64,000 nt of DNA, from NCBI GenBank assembly GCA_022843385.1, contig JALHNT010000006.1:34105-98104 (forward strand), read 5' to 3'. Source of the DNA: Anaerolineae bacterium. Its GTDB lineage: Bacteria; Chloroflexota; Anaerolineae; Aggregatilineales; Phototrophicaceae. A model generated the notes under the pieces. That model was not told the DNA's origin, did no database searches, and saw only the letters and a list, made by a program, of their open reading frames with translations. Positions 42,489-49,995 of the stretch are shown in pieces; position 1 is the first letter of the stretch, and every line of letters starts with the position of its first letter. A program made the translations under genes and the position numbers.

Positions 42489-43060
42489 AGCACATCAGAT
42501 TATTGACCCTCGTCATCGTTCTGCTGGTTTCCGCTGGCTGCGGCATCCTCGATTCATTTACCGTCCCCGCCCCGGACAGCCTGACCGGGGAAGCCTGTTT
42601 TCCTACGCCATCGGATATGGAAGGCCCGTACTACATCGCTGATGCGCCCTTCAAAGACAACATCGCACCACCGGGCGTCAGCGGGGAGCGCCTCATCATC
42701 TCCGGCACGGTCTATGGCCCCGGCTGTGCCACTGTCTACGGCGGAGCGATCATTGACATCTGGCAGGCCGATGCCAGCGGCCAGTACAATTTCTCCGACC
42801 AGTACATTCTGCGCGGCAGGGTGCGAGCCGATGAGAACGGGCGCTATCAATTCGAGACCATCCTGCCCGGCATCTATGAACCGCGTCCTCGCCATATTCA
42901 TCTGAAGATCAGCCACCCGGAGGCCCAGCTCCTCACGACACAGCTTTACTTTGAAGGCGGTGACAATCGCGGTGCCGACCCGGCGCTGCTCATCCCGCTC
43001 GTCGAAAACAGCGACCAGACCTTGACCGGAACCTTTGACATCGTGCTGGAAGCACAGTGA
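42485..43060 (+). CDS. Secreted lipoprotein with intradiol ring-cleavage dioxygenase domain
   Basis: 191 residues. A lipoprotein signal peptide with lipobox VSAGC (Cys about residue 18) anchors it outside the membrane. The rest is an intradiol dioxygenase beta-sandwich: EGPYYIADAP, GGAIIDIWQADASGQYNF, LRGRVRADENGRYQFETILP, then IYEPRPRHIHLKI. The four Fe(III) ligands of protocatechuate/catechol dioxygenases appear to be kept: Tyr in SGQYN, Tyr in GIYEP, and both His in RHIHLK. It could therefore cleave a catechol outside the cell, or act on an aromatic envelope compound. Its ATG overlaps the methyltransferase stop. Confidence 0.88.
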   Translation: MKHIRLLTLVIVLLVSAGCGILDSFTVPAPDSLTGEACFPTPSDMEGPYYIADAPFKDNIAPPGVSGERLIISGTVYGPGCATVYGGAIIDIWQADASGQYNFSDQYILRGRVRADENGRYQFETILPGIYEPRPRHIHLKISHPEAQLLTTQLYFEGGDNRGADPALLIPLVENSDQTLTGTFDIVLEAQ

Positions 43061-43080
43061 CCAACTGCCAGGAGCGTATC

Positions 43081-43302
43081 ATGCCTTCAGAACCCACTGG
43101 CAAGTGGCCGCGCGTCCAGTTCGTCTTTCATTGCAAGAGCTGCGACCAGACCATCACCTTCAGCATCTACTACGGCGCGAAGGAAATCTGGAATCACAAG
43201 GATGGGAGCAAGCTGGCGGCCTGGGTCGAGCATGAGGGCCATGACACCACGCTGACCTACGAGTTTTTTGCCAGGCGCAAATCGCAAGCTCAGTCCTGGT
43301 AA
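43081..43302 (+). CDS. Small hypothetical protein with one CxxC
   Basis: 73 residues starting at 43081, with AGGAG seven bases upstream. VQFVFHCKSCDQTITFSIYY carries a CxxC pair, but no second pair is seen, so a complete zinc ribbon is not formed by the chain alone. The remainder (YGAKEIWNHKDGSKLAAWVE) is unassigned. It sits between the lipoprotein and the flippase (one-base gap), so it probably belongs to their unit. Confidence 0.65.
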   Translation: MPSEPTGKWPRVQFVFHCKSCDQTITFSIYYGAKEIWNHKDGSKLAAWVEHEGHDTTLTYEFFARRKSQAQSW

Positions 43303-43303
43303 G

Positions 43304-44608
43304 ATGCGCCGCCTCAGTCGCAACACCCTCGCCCTGCTCATCAGCAATGTCGGGGGCGCTTTCCTCTCATTCCTGTTATCGGTGCTGATCGGGCGGGGGC
43401 TGGGGCGCGAGGCGTTGGGCATCTACGCCAGCGCTCAGGCCTGGGTCTTCCCATTGGCATTGTTGGCGGAGTTCGGACTCGGCACCTGGATGACCCGCGA
43501 GATCGCCCGCGAACCGCAGCAGGCAGAACATCATCTGCGGGCGACGATGGCGCTTCGTCTGGCGTTAGGGTTCGCCCTTACCGGGGTGCTGTTCCTGGCC
43601 GCGCCCCTCATCGCCGCTGATCCGAGGCTGATTGCCGGTCTGCAAATCTCCGCCCCCTTCATCCTCATCCTGCCCTTCTTCGGTGCCTTCACCGCCATCT
43701 TCCGTGCCCAACAACGCATGGAGTCAATCCCGCTGCTCAATCTGGGGATGCTCATCGCCCAGGTCATCCTCACGCTGGGGGTCGTGCTGGTAGGCGGCGA
43801 TGTGATGGCCGCGCTGGTCGTCAACACCCTCACCTCAGCCGGGCAACTGGCAGCGGCCTGGTGGGTCTACCGAAGTGCGAAGTGGAAAGTGCAAAGTGCA
43901 AAGGATAAAGATACTCAGACAGTGGATGATGTGAAAGATGGAGCAACTTCTGCCGACCCACTTTCAACTTTTCACCTGGCACTTAGCACTTCCTCGCTGC
44001 TGCGAGCCGCCTGGCCGTTCGCGCTGGCGGGCATCCTGGCGGCCATTCAAACACGCTCAGGCACCATCCTGCTCGAACAACTCACCAGCAGCGCACAGGT
44101 CGGTTACTATGCTGCCGCGACCCGCTTTGTCGAAGCCGGGCGCATGATCCCCAATGCCCTGTTCGGCGCCCTGTTCCCGGCGCTGACAATGCTGGCACAG
44201 CAGCCCGATCAGATGCGCCAGAGCTTGCGCCGGATGCTGCTGGGACTGACCCTGTTTGGCAGCAGTCTGGGAGCGATAACAATGCTGGTCGCGCCACTCA
44301 TCATCCGTCTGACCTACGGCGACGATTTCACCCCGGCCATCCCGGTCTTGCAGGTCACCATGTGGGGGTTGCTGCCCTCGCTGCTGCGCGGCGGACTGAC
44401 GCTGTATGCCTACGCCATTGGTCGTGAGCAGATCACCAATTCGGTCATGGTATTGACGATTATCACGCAGATGATTCTGATTCCACCGCTGATCGGCGCT
44501 TACGACGTCAGCGGGGCGGCATTGGCGCTGCTGATGAGCGATGCGGTTGGCTGTGCGCTGCTGGTCTGGTCATTGCAAAAAAGTGCATCAAGCGCCAGGA
44601 TTGTTTAG
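43304..44608 (+). CDS. Polysaccharide/lipid flippase (Wzx/MurJ-like, MOP superfamily)
   Basis: About 434 residues with 12 or so membrane helices. NVGGAFLSFLLSVLIGRGLG, EFGLGTWMTREIAREPQQAE and TRFVEAGRMIPNALFGALFP are typical of polysaccharide_synt/Wzx proteins, which flip undecaprenyl-linked units. Residues about 190-230 form an abrupt hydrophilic insertion encoded by a palindromic repeat (43872-43992), between membrane segments, without breaking the frame. It ends the coupled unit that starts with the radical SAM gene, suggesting that the modified product is moved across the membrane. Confidence 0.85.
   Translation: MRRLSRNTLALLISNVGGAFLSFLLSVLIGRGLGREALGIYASAQAWVFPLALLAEFGLGTWMTREIAREPQQAEHHLRATMALRLALGFALTGVLFLAAPLIAADPRLIAGLQISAPFILILPFFGAFTAIFRAQQRMESIPLLNLGMLIAQVILTLGVVLVGGDVMAALVVNTLTSAGQLAAAWWVYRSAKWKVQSAKDKDTQTVDDVKDGATSADPLSTFHLALSTSSLLRAAWPFALAGILAAIQTRSGTILLEQLTSSAQVGYYAAATRFVEAGRMIPNALFGALFPALTMLAQQPDQMRQSLRRMLLGLTLFGSSLGAITMLVAPLIIRLTYGDDFTPAIPVLQVTMWGLLPSLLRGGLTLYAYAIGREQITNSVMVLTIITQMILIPPLIGAYDVSGAALALLMSDAVGCALLVWSLQKSASSARIV
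43872..43992. repeat. In-frame palindromic repeat element inside the flippase gene
   Basis: The left arm is an array of 7-mers (GAAGTGC, GAAGTGG, AAAGTGC, AAAGTGC, AAAGGAT). The right arm, read on the other strand, is GAAGTGC, TAAGTGC, CAGGTGA, AAAGTTG, AAAGTGG. The arms are about three quarters complementary over 34 bases and enclose a core of about 55 bases. The element adds about 40 codons (SAKWKVQSAKDKDTQ and onward) without stops. Confidence 0.8.
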
Positions 44609-44650
44609 AATGTCGCACCAACCAAACACCCTAGCCGATGAAGGATGAAC

Positions 44651-45166
44651 ATGGCAAAGCTGGATAACTACATGATACGCAAAGCTCAGGCGCTCCAGGA
44701 ACGACAGATGGATTGGACCGTCAACCCGGACAAAGCCGTTGTCAGCATCAAGGCCTCGTCCAAAGTCGCCGGCATCACCGGGGCGCGCCCGACCCGTATG
44801 GGCGATCACGTCATCATCAGCGACTCGGCTCCGGGGTTGGCCGGTCATGCGCTGGGGCCGACCTCGCCGGAGATGCTGCTGGGCGCGTTGGCAAGCTGTC
44901 TGCTGCACACCTATCTGATCGAAGCCGCCATGAAACAAATCCCCATCGACCATGTGGAGGTCGAAGTCAGCGGCACATTGGATTACAAGGGCGTGGTCGG
45001 ACTGCCGGTTGATCTGCCGCCGGCCCTGCGCGACATCCGCTACACCGCCCACCTCGAATGCTCCGCATCAGCCGAGACGATTGACCAGATGCATCTGGCG
45101 GTCGAGATGAATTGTCCGGTGCTGAACACGCTGCGCTTGCCGACTGTGGTCCAGCGCATCGAATAA
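44651..45166 (+). CDS. OsmC/Ohr family protein
   Basis: About 171 residues with the OsmC fold. The two redox Cys are in LGALASCLLHTYLIEA and AVEMNCPVLNTL. These proteins reduce organic hydroperoxides with a Cys pair. The Glu/Arg environment cannot be judged fully by eye. A start at 44651 is preferred because AAGGA lies six bases upstream; 44645 is also possible. Its stop overlaps the GT4 start (TAATG), a coupling without an obvious functional reason. Confidence 0.85.
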   Translation: MAKLDNYMIRKAQALQERQMDWTVNPDKAVVSIKASSKVAGITGARPTRMGDHVIISDSAPGLAGHALGPTSPEMLLGALASCLLHTYLIEAAMKQIPIDHVEVEVSGTLDYKGVVGLPVDLPPALRDIRYTAHLECSASAETIDQMHLAVEMNCPVLNTLRLPTVVQRIE

Positions 45167-46296
45167 TGCGTGTTGGTCTGTTGCTGCCCGGCTTCAGCAG
45201 CGATGAGCAGGATTGGGCGATTCCAGTACAACTCAACCTCGTCCGCGAGATGGCGCAGGCCGATGCGGTACGGGTGCTGGCGCTCCGTTATCCCCATCGC
45301 CGGGATCGTTACCCCATTCACGGCGCAACCGTTCATTCGCTCGGCGTTGGACAGGTGCGCGGCTGGTCACGCTTGCGGCTGTGGTGGGATGCCATGCGGA
45401 CACTCCGGCAGTTGCATCAGCAGGAACCATTTGATGTCCTCCATGCCATGTGGGCTGATGAGACCGGGTTGCTGGCGGTCTGGGCCGGGCGTTGGCTCGG
45501 CATCCCCAGCGTGGTCTCCATCGCTGGCGGTGAATTGATCGGGCTGGATGATATTGCCTATGGCTTGCAGCGCAGCCGCTTCAGCCGCTGGGTCGTCGGC
45601 CAGGCATTACGGGCCGATTGCGTGACAGCCGCCTGCGCTTATGTCCGTCAGTTGATCGTTCGCTGCGGCTACGAAGTCCCGGATAAGCGCCTCAGAACAG
45701 TCGTGCTGGGCGTCGATCCAGCGGTCTTTCACCCGGCTGACAATCCCGATCAACCAACTGAACATCGTCTGATTCATGTGGCGTCGCTCGTCGGGGTGAA
45801 AGATCAGGCCACCCTGCTGCGGGCACTCGCGCGACTACCGGCCTCGGTGAATCTGGACATCGTCGGGACTGGCCCGGAAGAAATGCGGTTGCGAACGCTC
45901 GCCACCACGCTGGGCATCGCTGACCGGGTGCGGTGGGTCGGCGCGGCGCAGCATCTCGACCTGCCCCATTGGTATCGGCAAGCGGCTCTCAATCTGCTCA
46001 CCTCGCGTCATGAAGGATTGGGGATGGTCACGCTGGAAGCAGCCGCCTGTGGGGTGCCGACCATCAGCACGGCCGTCGGACTATTGCCGGATGTCCCGGA
46101 ACTGGGATTGACCGTGCCGGTGGGTGATGATGCTGCGCTAGCGGCTGCGATTGAAACGCTGCTCCACCATCCGGGGCAGCGCCTCGCCCTCGGACAGTCT
46201 GCCCTCAAAGCCGTCCGCGAACGCTTCACCATCCAGCATACCGTCGAACAATTCCGGGCGATTTATGCTGAACTGGGCCTGATAAACAGGCAATAA
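45166..46296 (+). CDS. GT4 family glycosyltransferase (GT-B fold)
   Basis: About 376 residues. The N-terminal acceptor domain starts MRVGLLLPGFSSDEQDWAIP. The hinge and donor domain contain VVLGVDPAVFHPADN, LIHVASLVGVKDQATLL, DIVGTGPEEMRLR and the donor-site E..G..ME-like motif SRHEGLGMVTLEAAACGVPT. It transfers a nucleotide-activated sugar in the cytoplasm, plausibly to a lipid-linked glycan exported by the flippase at 43304. Start overlaps the OsmC stop. Confidence 0.9.
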   Translation: MRVGLLLPGFSSDEQDWAIPVQLNLVREMAQADAVRVLALRYPHRRDRYPIHGATVHSLGVGQVRGWSRLRLWWDAMRTLRQLHQQEPFDVLHAMWADETGLLAVWAGRWLGIPSVVSIAGGELIGLDDIAYGLQRSRFSRWVVGQALRADCVTAACAYVRQLIVRCGYEVPDKRLRTVVLGVDPAVFHPADNPDQPTEHRLIHVASLVGVKDQATLLRALARLPASVNLDIVGTGPEEMRLRTLATTLGIADRVRWVGAAQHLDLPHWYRQAALNLLTSRHEGLGMVTLEAAACGVPTISTAVGLLPDVPELGLTVPVGDDAALAAAIETLLHHPGQRLALGQSALKAVRERFTIQHTVEQFRAIYAELGLINRQ

Positions 46297-46317
46297 CAGG
46301 TAAAATTTCGATTCACA

Positions 46318-47022
46318 TTACAGAACAACCTTAGACCACACGCCGGTGCATTCCGGCAGGATGACCCAGTTGCGCCGCACGACCTCATCAGCCAGTTCCG
46401 CGCCGAAGAAAAAGCGCGTCAATTTCTCCGCCTCCGCCAGCGACTCGAACTGATAATCGGTGCGAATCGCCTGACGGGTAAAGCCGTGTTCGCTTTCGAT
46501 CCAGGCATAGTAATCGGCCAGACCTTGTGTCGGCGGCTGCGGTGTTTCGCGCCCGGTGCCGAGCGTTTCCAGCATGATGATCGTGCCGCCGGGTCGCAGC
46601 ACCCGTTCCATCTCCGCCAACGCTTTTCCGATCTCATCCCGCCAGCTCTCCGGGTACCAGCTGCAGTAATGACCAAAACTCCAGCCCTGAATCGACAGAT
46701 CCGCGCTGTGATCGGCAGCCGGCAGCGACCGGTTATCGGCCGCTTCGGCCTGCCAGTGGGTGAAGCCACTACCTTTGAGTTTGGCAATCGCCACATCCAG
46801 CATGTGCTGGGATCCGTCATAGGCGCGGATGGATTTCACCAGCGGCGCGAGCAGCAGCGTCAGCCGCCCCGTCCCGGCCCCAAACTCCACCACATCCAGC
46901 CCATCCAGCCGACGAATCTGGCTCAGGGTTTTGAGGATGTTACCCTCATAATCCTCGCGGGCGATCAGCGCTTCATACTGGTCGGCGTGATGTGCATAAA
47001 TGGTCTGGAAATGGTCGGTCAT
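46318..47022 (-). CDS. Class I SAM-dependent methyltransferase
   Basis: About 234 residues. Motif I is VVEFGAGTGRLTLLLAPLV, followed by RAYDGSQHMLDVAIAKLKG and the WSFGHYCSWYP and MERVLRPGGTIIMLETLGTG segments. It belongs to the general Methyltransf_25/11 group; substrate unknown. Convergent with the GT4 gene (21-base gap). MTDHFQTIYAHH at 47022 is a typical start; an upstream ATG at 47034 is also in frame. Confidence 0.85.
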   Translation of the reverse strand: MTDHFQTIYAHHADQYEALIAREDYEGNILKTLSQIRRLDGLDVVEFGAGTGRLTLLLAPLVKSIRAYDGSQHMLDVAIAKLKGSGFTHWQAEAADNRSLPAADHSADLSIQGWSFGHYCSWYPESWRDEIGKALAEMERVLRPGGTIIMLETLGTGRETPQPPTQGLADYYAWIESEHGFTRQAIRTDYQFESLAEAEKLTRFFFGAELADEVVRRNWVILPECTGVWSKVVL

Positions 47023-47077
47023 TTTGGTTCTCAATCATCAAAATGGGCTAAAGACTGGGTCTATCGAAAAGATCCGC

Positions 47078-47347
47078 TTATTCATCATATACCTCGCGTC
47101 GATGTCCAACGATCTCTACCATCACAACCCGATTGAGATGATCGAGGCTGTAGATCACACGGTAATCACCAACGCGCAGTCGATACAAGCCACGCCACTC
47201 TCCAGTCAATGCCTTGTGCGATACCAGATCAACGGTACGGGCTAGACGAAGTAATTTGTCTACTATTGCCTCGATTACACTGCGATCTAATTTGAGAAGT
47301 TGATTGAATGAAGTCTTGCTAAAGCTGATGACATATGCATTGGTCAT
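47078..47347 (-). CDS. RelE/ParE-type toxin
   Basis: 89 residues: AYVISFSKTSFNQLLKLDRS, then LTGEWRGLYRLRVGDYRVIY and VMVEIVGHRREVYDE. The basic G.YRLRVGDYRVIY strand-loop and the final GHR..VY are the RelE/YoeB-ParE hallmark, an mRNA interferase cutting at the ribosome or a gyrase inhibitor. Its ATG overlaps the antitoxin stop (ATGA), the usual antitoxin-first arrangement on the minus strand. Confidence 0.9.
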   Translation of the reverse strand: MTNAYVISFSKTSFNQLLKLDRSVIEAIVDKLLRLARTVDLVSHKALTGEWRGLYRLRVGDYRVIYSLDHLNRVVMVEIVGHRREVYDE

Positions 47348-47589
47348 TCATCCAGCTTTCGTTTCAGGTCATCCAACGTGTATCGTTCACCGGACTCATC
47401 CAAAGCCAGTTGCAGCTTCGCAATAAACGCCGGTTTCATCGGGCGATCACCGTCTGGATCGGGCAACTCTTGCTGTAATTCAAATACCGCTTGAGCGACA
47501 ACATCTTCCACAATCTCGCGGAACAATGCTTTGAATTCGCCAACCGTTAAATCGCTCAGTCGGGTATCATCCTTCAATAGCACAGTCAC
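47344..47589 (-). CDS. Antitoxin of the RelE-type toxin
   Basis: 81 acidic residues: an N-terminal beta/helix part (MTVLLKDDTRLSDLTVGEFK, ALFREIVEDVVAQAVFEL) and a C-terminal tail (ALDESGERYTLDDLKRKLDE) that would wrap the toxin. The type is not Phd or RHH-like by eye. It is recognised mainly by its position and the overlapping toxin. Such antitoxins usually repress their own promoter, which would lie in the 47590-47697 spacer. Confidence 0.75.
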   Translation of the reverse strand: MTVLLKDDTRLSDLTVGEFKALFREIVEDVVAQAVFELQQELPDPDGDRPMKPAFIAKLQLALDESGERYTLDDLKRKLDE

Positions 47590-47697
47590 ATCACTACCCT
47601 TCGCGCCTTTACAGGCAACTCAGAACGAGACAACAGGGGTGCATGATAACACACCCCTCAAGCCATTCCTGTTCCACGATCAAAGTCAGATGTGTGA

Positions 47698-47725
47698 ACA
47701 ACTAAGAACTAACAACCAGGAACTA
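47698..47725 (+). repeat. Heptamer repeat array, four units
   Basis: ACAACTA, AGAACTA, ACAACCA, GGAACTA in tandem, ending three bases before the stop codon of the convergently read phosphohexomutase gene. Confidence 0.8.
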
Positions 47726-47727
47726 CA

Positions 47728-49143
47728 CTAGCTGAACGCCTTGATCTGGTCGAGCAGCTTGCCCTGGTCAACTTCGGGATGTTTATCCAGTTCGGCCTTG
47801 AAGATATGCATATACTCGACGATCTGCGGCTTGGTATAGGCTTCAAAGCGCAGCGTGATCGCTGGCTGGGTGTTGCTGGCGCGCACCATACCCCAACCGC
47901 CCTCAAACGACGCCCTAACGCCGTCAAGGGTGATGACCTGGTAGCGGCTCGACAGGATGTCAGTGATCTCCTGAATGATCTGGAACTTGACCGCATCCGG
48001 CGCGGAGAGGATGATTTCCGGCGTGGCGAACAGCTTGGGAATCTCGTCGAAAATCTGGCTCACGGTTTTGTCGGTCTTGGAGATGATCTCCAGCGTCTTG
48101 AGCGCGATCAGCGGCGCGTCGTCAAAGCCGTAATAATTCTCGCCAGTGAACAGATGACCACTGACCTCGCCCCCCAGCGGCGACCCGATTTCGTGCATCT
48201 TCTTCTTCATCAGGCTGTGACCGGTCTTCCACATCACCGGCACGCCGCCGTACTTCTTGATCTCATCCGGCAGCGCCTGCGACGCCTTGACATCGAACAC
48301 AATCGAGGCTCCCGGCATACGGCTCAACAGATCGCGCGCCAGCAGCGCCAGCAGTCGATCCGCCGCGATATGATGCCCGTGATCGTCGATGAAGCCGCAG
48401 CGATCCGAGTCGCCGTCGAAGCCCAGCCCCAGGTCCGCTCCAACTTCGACCACTTTGGCTTCCAGGTCTTTGGTCGTCTCCGGGTCCTCCGGGTTGGGCA
48501 GATGATTGGGATAGGTGCCATCTGATTCGAGGTACAGCCCCACCACTTCGACCCCCAGTTTCTTCAGCACCGCCGGCACATACGACCCGCTCAGACCGTT
48601 GCCCGCGTCCAGCACCACCTTCAGCGGGCGGTGAATCGTCACTTTGGAACCGATGGTGTCCATGTGTTTGTGGATCATATCCGGGTCGTGGCTGACCGTC
48701 CCCTGACCGCTGGCAAAGGCATCAGTCTGAATGATCTTGAGCAAATCCTGAATCTGCTGGTCAGCCAGCGCCAGCGCCCCATACGCCATCTTGATACCGT
48801 TATAGCGGGTATCCAAATGGCTGCCAGTAATCATCACACCCGCGCCGCGCTCGCCATAGCTGGCCGAGGCGAAGTACACCGTCGGCGTCAGCACCGCGCC
48901 AATATCGGTCACATTCATGCCAGCAGCGGTCAAGCCATCGATCAGCCCTTGCTTCAGCCCCGGCGACGACTCGCGGTTATCACAGCCGACGAACACGCGC
49001 TCGGTCTGGAACTGCTGTGGCAGATAGGTGCCGAGCGCCTGCCCCACCAGACGGGTGAAAGCCGGAGTCAATTGCGCGTCTGCGCCGGAAACCGTGCCGC
49101 GAATATCATACTTGCGAAAGATGGTGGTATTGACCGGTGGCAT
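47728..49143 (-). CDS. Phosphomannomutase/phosphoglucomutase
   Basis: 471 residues with four alpha-D-phosphohexomutase domains. The start is FRKYDIRGTVSG. The active-site Ser is at about 108 in TGSHLDTRYNGIK; the usual form is TASHNP..YNG, so the two residues after SH are changed. The metal loop is GFDGDSDRCG, the sugar loop is GGEVSGHL, and the phosphate-binding loop is RASNTQPAITLRFE. It interconverts hexose 1- and 6-phosphates for sugar-nucleotide synthesis, which suits the nearby glycosyltransferases. AAGGAGA precedes the ATG. Confidence 0.9.
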   Translation of the reverse strand: MPPVNTTIFRKYDIRGTVSGADAQLTPAFTRLVGQALGTYLPQQFQTERVFVGCDNRESSPGLKQGLIDGLTAAGMNVTDIGAVLTPTVYFASASYGERGAGVMITGSHLDTRYNGIKMAYGALALADQQIQDLLKIIQTDAFASGQGTVSHDPDMIHKHMDTIGSKVTIHRPLKVVLDAGNGLSGSYVPAVLKKLGVEVVGLYLESDGTYPNHLPNPEDPETTKDLEAKVVEVGADLGLGFDGDSDRCGFIDDHGHHIAADRLLALLARDLLSRMPGASIVFDVKASQALPDEIKKYGGVPVMWKTGHSLMKKKMHEIGSPLGGEVSGHLFTGENYYGFDDAPLIALKTLEIISKTDKTVSQIFDEIPKLFATPEIILSAPDAVKFQIIQEITDILSSRYQVITLDGVRASFEGGWGMVRASNTQPAITLRFEAYTKPQIVEYMHIFKAELDKHPEVDQGKLLDQIKAFS

Positions 49144-49222
49144 TCCTATTTTCTCCTTGATGGTGAATCAGAGCAAACTGACTGAATGATCGTCGTATCG
49201 GTTGACCTTACCATAGCTTTTC

Positions 49223-49284
49223 GGACGTGCCGTTGCACGTCCCTACAAACATTCCGCTGTGTAGGGACACCCAATGGGGTGTCC
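49223..49284. repeat. Compound hairpin repeat (two stem-loops in a nested inverted pair)
   Basis: GGACGTGC-CGTT-GCACGTCC and GGACACCC-AATG-GGGTGTCC are perfect 8-bp stems with tetraloops. Between them CCCTACA and TGTAGGG pair as well. Similar GTAGGGACAC... hairpins are scattered in many environmental bacterial genomes, so it is probably a small mobile or MITE-like repeat in the 286-base spacer upstream of the mutase. The spacer shows no gene. Confidence 0.75.
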
Positions 49285-49387
49285 GCACGGCATCGATCAC
49301 GGATCACTGAACCGATACAATCGTCTGGCAAAAGCGCTCACAACAATTCTTGAAAGCTATCAATAGCTGCAAACAGACCCTATCTGA

Positions 49388-49408
49388 ACCAACAACCAAC
49401 AACTAACA
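49388..49408 (+). repeat. Heptamer repeat array, three units
   Basis: ACCAACA, ACCAACA, ACTAACA in tandem, 19 bases downstream of the minus-strand hypothetical gene end. Same family as 40204. Confidence 0.75.
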
Positions 49409-49429
49409 ACTCGATTGACCGAACCATCG

Positions 49430-49993
49430 TCACCGCTCATTGTCCTTGTTATTCATGACCGACGCCTGGGCGGTCTGACGATAGAGTTCGCGGCACAGAT
49501 CGCGCAGCGTCGCGGCCTGAGCCTGCGTCGTCCGCCCTGGCCGGACAACCTCACCCACAAAACGTTCGGTGGCAACCTCGGATGGCGTGTAGGTGGCGAC
49601 GAACTGCCACTGCGCCGGCGCTAAAGTGTTCAATAGTTGCAGCAACCGTTCCAGCATCACCTGCGTTTCGAGGTCGAGCCATTCCTGATCGCCATAATTG
49701 ACCGGACGCTTGATGAGCGCCTCGCGGCTGGCGAAGATCAGATGTCTGGCATCGATGTCGCGCCAGAGATCGCGTAGCGCGGCCATCAGACTCGGCTTAT
49801 CGGCTATTGTTTCCTGATTATCGCCCCACAGCGCCGTCGCCCCCCAACTGATCGCGGCACCTGCCGATGCGCGAATGACCAGATGCGCTTCCATCCCATA
49901 TTGCTTGTGGATGTAACCGATCGTGGCCTGCCAGGCCAGCAGCCCATTGGCCGGGCGCTGCGGCAGCGGACGCGAGACATGCGTTTCGGGCAT
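49430..49993 (-). CDS. Hypothetical protein, last gene of the ClpB-TIR-hydrolase operon
   Basis: 187 residues, no recognised domain. The N-terminal part (RPANGLLAWQATIGYIHKQY, then AHLVIRASAGAAISWGATAL) looks alpha/beta. The middle is helical with charged pairs (ALRDLWRDIDARHLIFASRE). No membrane segment or Cys pair. Its ATG is two bases after the hydrolase stop, so translation is coupled. Composition matches the host. Possible function unknown. Confidence 0.65.
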   Translation of the reverse strand: MPETHVSRPLPQRPANGLLAWQATIGYIHKQYGMEAHLVIRASAGAAISWGATALWGDNQETIADKPSLMAALRDLWRDIDARHLIFASREALIKRPVNYGDQEWLDLETQVMLERLLQLLNTLAPAQWQFVATYTPSEVATERFVGEVVRPGRTTQAQAATLRDLCRELYRQTAQASVMNNKDNER

Positions 49994-49995
49994 TG

